A stretch of DNA of 64,000 nucleotides from Endothia cerciana. Its lineage: Eukaryota; Ascomycota; Sordariomycetes; Diaporthales; Cryphonectriaceae. Below, one piece after another: positions 33,741 to 45,082 of this stretch. Made by a program: the position numbers and the translations under genes. Numbering within the stretch: the stretch's first letter is position 1; each line of letters begins with the position of its first letter. The DNA lies in NCBI GenBank assembly GCA_026119935.1, contig JALRMH010000029.1, forward strand, positions 186,001 through 250,000, in the 5' to 3' direction. The notes under the pieces were generated by a model that was given only the letters and a program-made list of their open reading frames with translations, ran no database searches and was not told where the DNA came from.

Positions 33741-36700
33741 ATGTCTCGATACTTGGCTGTTCCCTCCTTCGACGGCCCATCCGACACCCGTTCTCGTAGC
33801 GGCTCAGAGCGCTCCGTGGGTTCGCAGTCTCATCACTCTCCCTCCCAAGGTGGAGGTTCTCGTGCCGGTGGCAGCAGCCGCCCGCCTAGCAACGTGGGAT
33901 CTGCCGCCGGGCCCAAGGGGTACCCTCCGGCCCTCGGCTACGATCCGGCTCGTGACGACCCGCTCTTCACGCCTGAGGAAGAGCACCGCCTGCGGGTTAG
34001 CAAGCGGGTTGATCTTCCTCCTGAGGCATTCGTCGACGTAAGCTCGTGGTCCCACATCGTGTCGGTCCTTAGAGTCTCACTAACTTCCTCGACAGCAAGG
34101 GGCTGGACACCCTTTCGCAAAGCGAACCCAACTGGGCACCGCCGGCAAGAAGGTGAACATTCGTGTTAACCAGTTCCGAGTGGTAGGCGTGCCTAATTTC
34201 GACATCAACCAGTATGATGTAAGTTTCAGTCCTCCAGGTACCACCCTGTACTCATGTTCTAAGCTTCTAACGACCTTTGGTAGGTATCCATCAGCCCGGA
34301 GCCCAAGAAGGCGAGCTTCGCCAACGCCGTGTGGAACACCGGAGCGGCGCAGGACCACATCAAGAAGGCTGGGCCTCACCCATGGATATTTGACGGCCAG
34401 AAGATCGCCTGGTCCCGCAACTCCCAGCCAGAGTTGCGTACGCAGATCAACATGGACCACGAGCGCGGCAGGGTGCCCAGGCCTGGCAAGGGCCCTGATA
34501 TGGTCCACCTCATCGTCCGGAAGACCACCACCGTGCGCCTTGACGCACTTCGCGCCTATCTCACCGGCCAGATGGGCTGGGATGACCACATCCTTGAATG
34601 CATGAACTTCCTGGATCATCTCTTCCGCGAGTGGCCTCGGCAGAACTTGATCTCGATCAAGCGGAACTTTTACTCGAGCAGCAAGCCTCAGCGCATGTTG
34701 CTGGACGATATGTTCCGCCACATCGAGGCCATCAAGGGCATCTATGCCTCCATCCGCACGAACTCTTCTATCAGATCCGGGGGCTTTGGCTTGGGTATCA
34801 ACGTCGACATTGCCAACACTGCCTTCTGGAATGGTGGTAGGAGCTTTCTCGAGCTCTGCACTGCATACCTGAAATCTTGCAAGCGTGAGTACAACACCAT
34901 GCGCGACGTTGAGCTCGCCAGGGCACTGCAGCCTGTGATGTACACCAACGGCGAGCGCGGCCCATCCACCATGTGGAAGTTGCTTCGTCGAATGTCGAAG
35001 CTGTCGTTCTTTGTCAGCCACCGTGGCAAGATGAACGATACAAAGCCATACAAGATCAAGGGCTTCGTTTGGGACCTGAAGAAGTATCCGGAGGGAGCGA
35101 ACGCTCGCAACTACACATTCATAAAGGGCGACAAGCCTATCTCCATTGAGCAGTACTTCAAGGATCGCTACGACATTCGACTCAAGGCCTGGCACATGCC
35201 GCTCATCGAGACCAACCGCGACGGCATCTTCCCCATGGAGACCATTACGGTTGACAATTTTCAACGGTACAACTTCAAGCTCGACGGCGAGCAGACATCG
35301 AAGATGATCAAGTTCGCTGTTACCAAGCCTCCCGTACGCCAGTCCGAGGTCATGAACTGCGTCAGGACTCTCAAGTGGCACGAGGACCCCTATCTGAAGT
35401 CGTTCGGAATTCAGATCAAGAATGAGATGGAGGCCATTGAGGCGCGGGTGATCGCCAACCCGGTGATTCAGTTCGGAAAGTCTACTACAGATCCCAGGGT
35501 GTCAGGGCGCTGGGACTTGCGAAACCAGAACTTCGCCATGCCCAACCCGCGGCCGCTTTTCGCTTGGGCTGTGGTCATCATCAACGACTGCGTCAATGAG
35601 CCGACCGTCAAGAACTTCATCAACACGTTTGTGAAGATCTATAAGGGCCACGGCGGCAAGGTCACAAACCAGACGCCTCCTTTGAAGACCCTGAAGATGA
35701 TCCGCACCGGTGAGACTGGTGATCAGTTGGTCAACATCTACAATGAGGTCGGCCGCCAGTTTCAGCAGGCCCCGGATCTCATCTTCTTTATCATGCCCAG
35801 CAAGGACGTGGTAGCCTATGAGCGGATCAAGAAGAGCATGGAAGTCCGCGTCGGGACTCTGTCTCAGATGGTTCAGGCTGGCCACGTGCAGAGGGCTGCT
35901 CCGCAATACTGCTCGAACGTGGCAACCAAGGTCAACGCCAAGCTTGGTGGCTATACTTCGAAGTTGAAGGGCGCCAGCTTCTTCCGGGGCCCGACGATGA
36001 TGATTGGAGTTGATATCTCGCACGGTTCGTTCGGCCAAACCGGAAACATGCAAGCATCTCTGGCTGCTATGACCATGTCCATGGATAGTGATGCTGTCAC
36101 CTACTCCGCTGGCTGTGAGACGAATGGCTACCGGGTCGAGATCCTCTCTAAGGACACAATCCGACGAATCTTCCCACCCATGCTTACCCGTTGGTGCACG
36201 AAGATGCAGACTGGCCCACAGCACGTCTTCTACTTCCGCGACGGCGTGTCTGAGGGCGAGTTCCAGCACGTCCTGGACCACGAGATTAGCGAGGTCCGTA
36301 AGGTCTTCCAGGAAGTTGGCCAGTGCAATCCCAAGATCACGGTTATCGTGGGAACTAAGCGTCACCACATCCGCTTTTTCCCTATCAAGAAGGACCAGGA
36401 CGGCGACAAGGGTGGCAACCCTTTCCCCGGCACCGTGGTCGAGCGTGAAGTCACTCATCCTTTCCACTACGACTTCTACCTCAACTCTCACGTGGCCATT
36501 CAGGGCACCGCGCGTCCCGTTCATTACCACGTCCTTATCGACGAGGTCGGCATGCCCGTCGACATGCTGCAGCAGATGATTTATCATCAATGCTACCAGT
36601 ACGTCCGGTCCACTACGCCTGTCTCCCTCCACCCTGCAATCTACTACGCCCACCTGGCCGCCGCCCGAGCCAGAGCTCATGAGAACCTGGATGCCTCCGA

Positions 36701-36884
36701 GAAGGACCCTCAACTCCGATTGGAGATGATGCGCCTGCCCCTTGCCAAGCACAACGATGGCAAGTCTCTCACCAGCAGCAAGAAGCTTGACAAGGCCCCC
36801 TATCTGATGGAGATCGGCGTTGACAAGAGTTTGGCCCGGCCCGACAACGTCAACTTCTTCAAGGGCACTATGTGGTTCATCTGA
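33741..36884 (+). CDS. Argonaute protein (QDE-2 type)
   Basis: Exons 33741-34037, 34096-34218 and 34284-36884 give 1006 residues, with introns of 58 and 65 bp (GTAAGC and GTAAGT donors). Argonaute binds small guide RNAs and cleaves matching transcripts; in fungi it works in quelling or meiotic silencing. The first 85 residues are Ser/Gly-rich and disordered. The N domain starts with GTAGKKVNIRVNQFRV. A PAZ-like region lies near 426 (YFKDRYDIRLKAWHMPLIE). The PIWI domain spans about 640-960 with the slicer triad Asp717 (IGVDISH), Asp793 (YFRDGVSEG) and His887 (ARPVHYHVL), so it should be cleavage-competent. The protein ends in the typical NVNFFKGTMWFI, in line with the conserved Argonaute C-terminus. 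Which of the two usual Sordariomycete paralogues (QDE-2 or SMS-2) it is cannot be settled by eye, so no symbol is given. Confidence 0.93.
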
Positions 36885-39002
36885 AGTCACTGGCCCGCGA
36901 GTGATTGCTTCCCAGCTCCGCAGGAATTCCACGGGGATCTGAGGGGGGTTCCGAGGGAGAACTTGGAAGTTTGAGAGTTGGGATTGTACAATGATCTTTT
37001 TTTTTTTGTTTCTTGGTATTTGGTTTTGGAGGCGACGGTAGAATGCGAACAGTGTGAACTTCACGGCCATCAGTGACAACCTTTCCAGTGCGCTGCCTGA
37101 GGGACACTTGATAGGCGAAAAGTGATCTTGGGTCCTTGTGGATGGCTTCAAAGCCTTCTTAGGGAACCACCATAGACATGGAGTGTAGAATCGATACGCA
37201 ATCATTTGAAACAGTTTCATTGAATCCATCGCGGTACGATGTGCCGGTAGCTTGGGAAAGGGTAGCGGATCACCTTATCCCCACGAGTAAGTCGCGAATC
37301 GTCTCCCCACTCCAAAGCAGCATGGTGCTGACCGAGAAGTATGGGCACATGATGCTATATAAAGGCGTGCTATTTTCTGGAGACAACGAAGACACGGTCC
37401 AAAGACTTTCGTGATCGAATCACTAGGAACACGTCATCAAGGAACGTTGACCACTTTCTTCGTATAGCCCGATGAAGGCGTCGTGTCGGCACGAGACGAT
37501 GAAGAAAGTCGATGTGTTGACTCAGCCCTATCAACACCTAGGTGTGTATTCTGTAGGGCAATGGCTAACTTGAGCAGGACTTTCGTTGCGGACGGAGGCA
37601 CCTAGGGGACCCAGGGGTAGGTGGGCCTCCTTGCTCTCTACAGCCGCCTTTGGAAGCTGTTCCCCTCCCACCCCTAACAGAGGGACTACGAAGGTACGGG
37701 AAGAACCTGAGATTGACCTCTGAGATGATGGCGTAGGCGGTGATGGTGTCAAGTGTCAAGTGCCTAGACGAAAGGTGAAGGTCGTGTTCGGGTTGATAGC
37801 AGGAGGTGAGGGGAGGGGAGGCAAGCTGGTTCGGGCTTGGGATGGCAGGGGTTGAGGCCGATGTTTCTTTCTGAACGCAGACGGCATGCGACTGATCCAC
37901 CTCCCTGTGGAGTCGGATCCTGCCCTCAGGGCGAGGTCTTTCCTCCGCGCACACGGAGCCCGGGCTGTCACGAGCGAGCGAAAGGCGAACGGTCATTGGC
38001 CGCCAGAAGGGATCCGGAAGGGTAAAAGGAGGTTTGGTCACAAGACTGCTGGGACAGAGAGTAGGAGTGTGGCTTGGATGAAGCGGAGAATGTCTGTTCC
38101 CCATGAGCAACAACAACGCCGCAGGTGAGCAAGAGCCAGAGGGACGGAGAGAGGACGGGTGCTTCCAGAGAGAAGATCACGATGTACCAAAAAGAGGTAT
38201 TCGGTGCGCTCAAGAACCAAGGGGAACGAACACGTGGCGGGGGATGCCCGTCGGCCTTTGAAGGCAGCATCCGCGGAGAGGACACAGCTGGGTTGGGCCG
38301 TGGACGGGTCCCACGACAGCCCAAATGGACATTGCGGGATCAGACAGCGACAACAGAGATGGCGATGCTGCCTGCGGGACCTTGGAAGACTGACAGCCAG
38401 CCCGGCCCACTACTGCCTGATGGAAACACGAGAAGCTGAACATATGCTCCTCGAGATAAGCTTAAGGTGGGACCCGAGCCGCAGGGGCGGTGCTATAACA
38501 GACTGCCCCCTGCAAGACCGTGTGGGGGACCGAGATCAGGAGGCCCTGAAGGCGAGCTGACTAGAACGGCGGCCAATCAGCACAAGTCACGAAGCCGGAA
38601 AGGGAAGTCAGCGCAGGGGGGTCACCGCGTCAGGCAGCCAGAATCGCGCGTGAGGCGCCAGATTTCCCGGCTCAGGCATCAACTTCTCGCTGACCCGCCG
38701 GGAGGAAGGCTGAAGGAATCTAGCTTATGCGCTAGATCTGCAAGATGAGATGGGTCCCTGAGGATGGTGAGATGTCTAATTTGGTCGGACTTGGGGACTA
38801 CGATACACTGCGCCTTGATGGCCCACGCGCCGTCTCAACAGTTCGAGCTGAGGGTCTGAGGACGTATGTATAAAGAAATGCCACTGGCCTTGTTCGAACA
38901 CTCCTTGAGATCCCACATCATCTCAACGTGCCCCAAGACAGATACGGCTCCCTGACTATCTGACCCACCTTCAGTCAACCATATCCAGGACTCGGAAACA
39001 AG
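36885..39002. other. No gene seen
   Basis: The first few hundred bases are probably the Argonaute 3' untranslated region. Further on, frames of 60-180 codons occur on both strands (the longest at 37565-38116, minus, Ser/Pro-rich) without recognisable domains. The last 100 bases before 39003 are the likely leader of the DUF7702-type gene. Confidence 0.4.
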
Positions 39003-39895
39003 ATGGCGAGCTCAAACGTGGGATACGCAGCCGCCGTACTGGCAATTTACCTCTTCCTTTTAATCCCAGCAGTCTACATCTTTGCCAGGCACGGCTTCAA
39101 GAACCAGATATGGGTGGGCTGGTTCTACTTCATCGCCTTCTGCAGCCTGCGGATTATTGGCAGCGCGATGGAGATCTCCGACCCGGCGAGCACAAGTGCA
39201 GCCATTATTAGCAGCGTTGGTCTATCGCCGTTGACCATAGCCCTGGGCGGAATACTGCACGAGGCGTAAGACCGGACCCTACAGCCCCACCCCTCATGCC
39301 CGGCGAGGAACTTGAACGCTGACTTGCGCCCTGGACGAACAGCCGCTTCTACCTCCCCTCTCTCCAAGACTCCCCCGAGGCCAGGAAGACCGAGACCGTC
39401 ATCATCCTCCTGTTCCACATCGTCGTCATGACCGCCATCGCCCTGCTCGCGGTCGGCGCCTCCGGGCTCAGCAGCGCGAAAGACCAGGCCGACCCGGCCA
39501 AGCTCAACAGGGACTGGCACCTCGCGGGCGGCGGCGCCCTGATCCTCCTCCTGGCCATCCTCGTCGTCTGCGCCGCGGCGCTGTTCACGTACGCCGCCCG
39601 TAGGCCCCGCGGCGAGCAGCAGCGCCTAGCCCGGAAGCTCGCCCTGGCGGCGGCTGCGGCGGCGCCCGTCCTGTCGATCCGCGTCATCGGGAGCATAGCG
39701 TTCTACTTCGGGCAGAACACGGATATGAACCCCGTCACGGGCACGCTGGGGTTCCGCGTCGGGCTGTACCTCGTCCCGGAGGTCATCGCGGCGGTGACGC
39801 TGCTCGCGGGCGGGCTGGTGAGCAGGAATGTGAGACAGGAGCTCAATGCGCCGGCCGACGCGTATAAGATGCGTGGCAGCAGGTCGAGTGCTTGA
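39003..39895 (+). CDS. Seven-helix integral membrane protein (DUF7702 type)
   Basis: Exons 39003-39265 and 39343-39895 (77 bp intron, GTAAGA donor, ACAG acceptor) give 271 residues. Hydrophobic segments alternate with short loops: an N-terminal helix (AAVLAIYLFLLIPAVYIFA), a second around WVGWFYFIAFCSLRIIG, one near SVGLSPLTIALGGIL, and in exon 2 four more (LLFHIVVMTAIALLAVG, GGGALILLLAILVVCAAAL, LALAAAAAAPVLSIRVIGS, GLYLVPEVIAAVTLLAGG). The layout and motifs such as RIIGSAMEI and FYLPSLQ fit the fungal DUF7702 family, whose function is unknown. A sensor or receptor-like role has been guessed for such proteins only from topology. Exon 2 is extremely GC-rich. Confidence 0.85.
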
Positions 39896-40417
39896 GAAAG
39901 GACTTGGTCTGCCATGAGCCGGGGGGCGGGGGTGGGAGAGCCGTAGGCTTGCTGGAGTTATTCATGAGGTTTTGCTCCTTTTTCCCCCCTTCTTTTTATT
40001 TTTATTTTTCTTTCCTTTTTCTCCTCCTCGTTACTGGATGAGGCCGGCGGCGGCAAGAGATGCGATATATATACCCCTTGAGATCAACTTGATCCGGCGT
40101 CGGGACTAAACATACAAGGCTGGGATACTTATATGGTAGATGGAACCGTTCAAATATGCTGCAATTTGTTTGTGAGAGCTGAGGGGGATCCTTGAATAAA
40201 CTAGAGGCAGATTCGGGCCTGTTGCCTGTGTTGAATATACGGGGAATATACAGGATACATAGGAAACGCTGCTTGATCCCTTACTGCTAATCTATCAATT
40301 ATTATATATAAAAGTTCATTGATCTTTATTGCTAGCTATAAATGCAGCTAGGGATAAAAAGCCTTCAATATACTTATACATCCTTGTAACAATCACATAC
40401 CAAACCGTAGAGTCCTG
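39896..40417. other. No gene seen; start of an AT-rich block
   Basis: Contains the 3' region of the membrane protein gene with TTTTTATTTTTATTTTT runs near 39990, then AT-rich sequence continuing to about 41800. Confidence 0.45.
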
Positions 40418-40762
40418 ATGTACCTGTGTCTTGTCGGGTTTATGTTGCCAACTTGGTTCAAGGGATTACCTTCTCATGTAGCAATAATAGATGAATTTCG
40501 CAAGCATTGGCAAAGCACTACCGATGACAATAACCTCACCCTCCATGGCTTTCGTCGGTTCAAAACCATACATCTCCTCAGCCTCTGCTTGCTTGAAGCC
40601 GAAATTGCAAAAGTAGATCATGTGATATATCAGGCTGGCCTTAGCCTAGACATCAACCTTTCGCCCGGCGACAGACTCGGTTTGAAGCATAGCAAGAAGG
40701 ACGCAGATGACCCTCATAGAAAATCAGGGATTATAAAGGAGCTACGCGGTTTGCTCAAATAA
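40418..40762 (+). pseudogene. DUF6594-type protein, N-terminal fragment
   Basis: A 114-residue open frame matches the N-terminal part of fungal DUF6594 proteins: a WLKGxPSH-like start (TWFKGLPSHVAIIDEFRKHW), then GFRRFKTIHLLSLCLLEAEI, a helix that normally begins the conserved domain, then KELRGLLK. The family normally runs to about 300 residues and ends in membrane helices. Here the frame stops at TAA right after GLLK, where a Gln (CAA) is plausible, and no recognisable continuation follows in AT-rich DNA. I read it as truncated, possibly by a C-to-T change. Family assignment is from remembered motifs. Confidence 0.5.
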
Positions 40763-41689
40763 TATGGTCCGTAATATTATTACTAATATTGGAGTAAACC
40801 ATTAGACTGGAAACAGCTTGAAAACAGACGCAGCGCTTGCCGTCTTGAATAATATCATGGCTATCTAGACATCCTCCCTGTTGGACAATGGGAAACAGTC
40901 CAGCATGGGAACTGATCTTACCTTGCCTGAAATATACAAGACTAGGCTTCTCAGGGTGGATGTTGGGGCAAGATCGCGGACAGATTTTTTTTAACGGTGG
41001 ATTCAAAAATCGTTGATAGTTAGAAGTAGGGGAAAGGAACACTTTATTTCGAATAGAATAATTGCTTTGGGCAGGTATAGCTGTTTACCGATTGGAGTTA
41101 AAACCTGAAAAAGAGTAAGGTTCAAAGAGAGAGCGAGCACACTTACAAGCCGGTGAGTCGGCATCTTGTGAGGTAGATCTTCTTTTAGGAACCTTCCTGC
41201 CCTGCTTTCGTAAAGCCTCACGTCGCCAAGTTTTCGTTCAGCCCTCTCATATGACCCAGATTATGTTCCGGCTCCAGCGTCGGCTTCCACATGACTATAT
41301 AGTATGTTTCACCCCGATTATCTGCATCGCTTCCCATTCTCCCAGCTTGTCTTAAATCTAATCGGATATACGACTTGCTTGGTTTGGAGGGGACGTGTTC
41401 GAAGATTTCGTGGGTGGCGTGTCCAGAGCATCAAGATGTTATGATCTGGCCCCTATCCCTCCTGACCACTAATTAAATGGGATTGACCAGTAAATGCAAG
41501 ACAGCCACATCAAAACACAAAATGTTCAATTCATCACAATTCAACCAAAATCAATTCTATTTACATTCTTTGATCGTCATTATGTTCAGAAAAGACTTGA
41601 ATTACGTCGTGGAACTTTACAATTGCTTCCGCGAGCACTCTAGGAGCGAGTTTATATTTGTTGACGTTGGCTCCCGTGCCATAGGAGAA
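40763..41689. other. AT-rich, no gene seen
   Basis: Low-GC sequence with short frames only. A plus-strand frame at 41477-41797 (106 codons) overlaps the antisense recombinase relict and has no recognisable motif. Confidence 0.4.
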
Positions 41690-43800
41690 ATAATCATCAA
41701 AGGGGACAGCGAACAACACATTCTGGATAATTGCATAATATCTAATTCGCTACCTTTAGATTTTCCGCGTGCTTCTTGTCAAAGTGGTCATACATGACGG
41801 CCGACAGTATGTAAAGGTCCTTTCCTCATAAAATAATTCTTCGTCGCCAATGCAGCGAAGGCATTGCATCTTCTGCATCAAAAGCGGAAAGAGGTCTGGC
41901 CCAGGAGACTCCTCCTTTACCACCACCTCCGCCAGCGCTCGCCGTCGGATGCGGCCCTCTCTAGTAGTCTGCTGCTTATCACACAGGGTGACCATGAGCT
42001 CCGCAGCCCGGATACAGAGTTCAAGGAGCTCTTCGTGGCCCAGGTTTTCAGGCTGGTAGCAAAGGAGCTCGGCGAGGGTGGCTCGTTTGAGTATATAGAG
42101 GGCGACAGCAGGTTCGACGTACTCCTTATCTGCCCCCCCCCCCCCCCCCGAGGGCCTGTCTCTCAATATCCCAGGTCGACCGGTGATAGGAATAATCCTC
42201 CTGGTATTCTCCCTGGATTGCCTTGCGGCACTGTCCCGCCTTGGTCCCAACCAATGTGGTGGGCTTTCGAATTCGCGCCTCATGTATTGTGCCCTTGATC
42301 CGATACTGACTGCCTCTAAGCCGAGCCCTCTCTTCCATCAGGCGGAGGATCTCTGGGCCAGGCGGCATGCTCTTCCATATCTTGTCAGGGACCATGTTAT
42401 TGCACGCGCGGGGGTTACTCATGAGCTCGATGTGTGAGAGCATCTTGATGAGATTGTCCTCGGTTGGTTCATCTAGAACTATGTTCTGAAGATCGAACTT
42501 GAGCTTTTCGTTGATGTATACGCTGTTGAACGTGGCCTACTTGGGGTCGTGGCGCATTATCCGATCGCGGACAGCACCAGACGCCTTCCCTACGCACGCT
42601 GTTAGAACAAAGGGGAGCTCTCGGGTCACGGAACGAACGTACCGTTGGCCTCGTTGGCCGCTCCTCTGCGGAAGACTTTGGGCTCCATCGCCTTCTCGCA
42701 CCCAGAGTCTAGGGATTGCCGCTGCATATCGTCTCGCGGTTTGTGATACGGAAGAAGCTTATTTCCTAAATTGCATAGGTCGTTAAATCTACGGAAGAGA
42801 GGCCTTATTAGCTACTCCTTCTAGCGTAACACAGTGTATTTGACTCCCTCTTTGTTCTTTACCTGGAAAATACGCCTAGTATAGTCTAAGCTTGGTACGG
42901 TGAACGCGTTATCGTTTATTGTGAGGCTGACAACAACGGTAATAAGGCAAAAAATCAGTCTTCTTGTTGGGGTGAAGGAGAAGATGGTTCTAAAGATCTT
43001 GCCACCAAGGCCGGGGCCTATTAAGAAAAGCTGGGGGAGGGGGGGCTACTTAGAGTTTGGATTTGTGGTCCGACCCCTTGTGGCGTACAAACTTAATTGA
43101 TATTGTCAGAATGTCCTCAGTATCCGGGTGACGTACGACCTTCAGAAGGATGCCTTCGTAACAAAGCGCCTTTGGACTCCACCGCCGACGTTCTCTTGCG
43201 ATAGCAGGTCTTCTAGTAAGCTGGGATCTTTATCTTCGTCGTCAGACCCGCCGGTAGCCACTCGGGAGACCTCTTCGAAACGCCCACCTGTGCCCTTCTC
43301 TCTCTCGCCGTCTACAAACTCAGCTGGTCGGGCCCCCGTGCAGGCCAGGCTGAGGTAAGACCCCGCTAGTTGTATGCGATGTCTCTCTGTAGGGAAGATG
43401 CTGCGATCATACGCAATATTAGGAGGGCCAGCAGATCGCCCGTCTCGGCAACATATTTTCCTCCCCTATCAGGTGCTCGTAGCTTATACCTACTGACTAG
43501 GAAATCATCGTGAAACTTGTAAGGCCCGTCAGAATATACGTTGCTATAGGATACTCCAAACGAGATGTACCTTCTGAACTTCTCTGCTGTTATTCTGGTC
43601 CACGAAAAGGCAAGTAGCGCTAGTGTACAGCTGCTTGAACTGGCGGAAGTATTCCCACAACATGCAGGATGTAGGTCATCTCGCGCGTGGAAAACTGCAC
43701 AGGTTCGCCCTCCTCTTCGAGATTCTGGCGAGCCGCAGGCAGGCGTAGGGGATGCGGATCTGGAGAGTCATTAGCTACAGACTGTGCTGTCGCATCGGAT
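41690..43800 (-). pseudogene. Broken DUF3435 tyrosine recombinase (Starship captain-related family)
   Basis: Reading the minus strand from about 43760, conserved DUF3435 pieces appear in order but in changing frames: STREMTYILHVV, then after a one-base slip WEYFRQFKQLYTSAT (43655-43600); TGARPAEFVDG (near 43340); QRRFVTKASF; FRRGAANEANG followed by an intron-like GTACGT...TAG; VRDRIMRHDPK, a TAG stop at 42537-42539 where Trp is expected, then ATFNSVYINEKLKFDLQN; IELMSNPRACNNMVPDKIWK; YRIKGTIHEA; TWDIERQAL; and the C-terminal zinc-finger-like piece QCLRCIGDEELFYEERTFTYC, frameshifting into VMYDHFDKKHAENL and another stop. The FRRG arginine and the Tyr in NSVYIN would be part of the tyrosine-recombinase active site. 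Several frameshifts and stops make it clearly dead. A long C tract at 42133-42149 interrupts it. Confidence 0.75.
42133..42149. repeat. Poly-C tract (17 C)
   Basis: Uninterrupted C run inside the recombinase relict; on the gene strand it is poly-G and coincides with the switch between the TWDIERQAL frame and the EYVEPAVALYILKR frame. Confidence 0.8.
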
Positions 43801-45082
43801 TATATACCTGAGATATGTTGCTGCAAGCGAAAGGGAGGATTGAGGTTTTCGAGGCTGTAAACTTGCTTGCGGCGTAGATGTGTGATTGCTTGTTCCAAAT
43901 GATCACGAGGTGGAGCGAGGCCGATTTGCCTAAGCCGATAATTGCCCATTTACATCTCATGGATTAGCAGGATGAGATGGGCTCGTGATGGCTTCTCAGA
44001 GGAATAGAGGTTGTAGTAGATGCGATTGGTACAGGTGAAGATTGGAGATTTTGCTGCTGGAGGAAGCTGAGCAGCGCGCCGACGATGGGATAATGTAGAT
44101 GAATCTGACCGCAGTGGGCGGGAGATGAAGATAATGAAGCCATTTACGCACGGATGGTTGTCCCATACTATGGTATGTACAACCGGCTGAACCGGGGCGC
44201 TGCCAGCTCTGTATAGCAGCGCCGAGAAATTCCTGCGATCTTTCGAACCCTCAGACCGTATTCATTAAAGCAGCAACACATAAAAGAGTTAATTCTGAAC
44301 TTATCTTATGAAATCCTCATGGTGCTTGCGATCTCCCGCGAGCGGCTGAGTAGGGCGACGGGGTGCTATTCATGCGAGGGATGACGCTGGGTGCTGACTT
44401 CAGGGGGGAAAGAGTCCATGAGCCAAAACGACGAGTGGCACGAGAGCCGTTTATTTTGGTCGGGTTAAGCCAACGGGACTTAGATATGTGCAAGGCAAAC
44501 CTGAGGGCGGGAGATATTTTCTCTATGGGGTCTTGTCTGGAGACTGGTTGGTTGGGGGCGCAGCTGGAGCGGTACACATTAATTACCCAGTACCTGGCCG
44601 TGACCAGCATTTCACGCTGTCGGGGCAGCCAAAAATAACGACAGGCGCCAGCTAAATTCGGCTGCCACAACAGCAAATTCTCTATTTAATCTGTAATGGA
44701 GAGCCGGTCTGGGCTTTACACGCGGGGTGGGTGGCCAAGACGATAGATCGGACGAGGTCGGTTTATGACCCCATGACCCGATCTGTGTAGCTAACCATTT
44801 TCACATTATAGTTGTAGTCAACACCAGTGCGAGTATCAACATACATCCTCAGATGTAGCACAAGCCGACCTCTCGCCTTTGACAACAGGCCTTCCATTTG
44901 CAATACCGGAGATCTGGCTCTGGGATAATTATTGGAGAGAGCCCCCCGCTTAATACCTCCGACCAGACACGGCGGGCTGCACGATGCTTTGACGTTTCAC
45001 TACTCATACAAGGCGCCGGTATTCCCTCAAGAGGGCCGTCTGCCCATCCTCCCCAAGGTATCTAAGCAGCCAGCCGGTCAAG
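43801..45082. other. No gene seen
   Basis: A minus-strand frame at 43775-43960 (MRCKWAIIGLGKSASLH) abuts the recombinase relict but cannot be tied to it. A 119-codon minus frame at 44317-44676 and its antisense partner have no motifs. Leader of the permease pseudogene may start near 44930. Confidence 0.35.

Noticed and set aside
34080..37229. Two long antisense frames (433 and 575 codons) opposite the Argonaute gene
   Set aside because: They mirror the strong codon bias of the sense gene, contain no domains, and are rich in Leu/Asp/His/Val as expected of reverse-complement shadows.
41477..41797. 106-codon plus-strand frame
   Set aside because: It overlaps the antisense recombinase relict, is AT-rich and has no motif.
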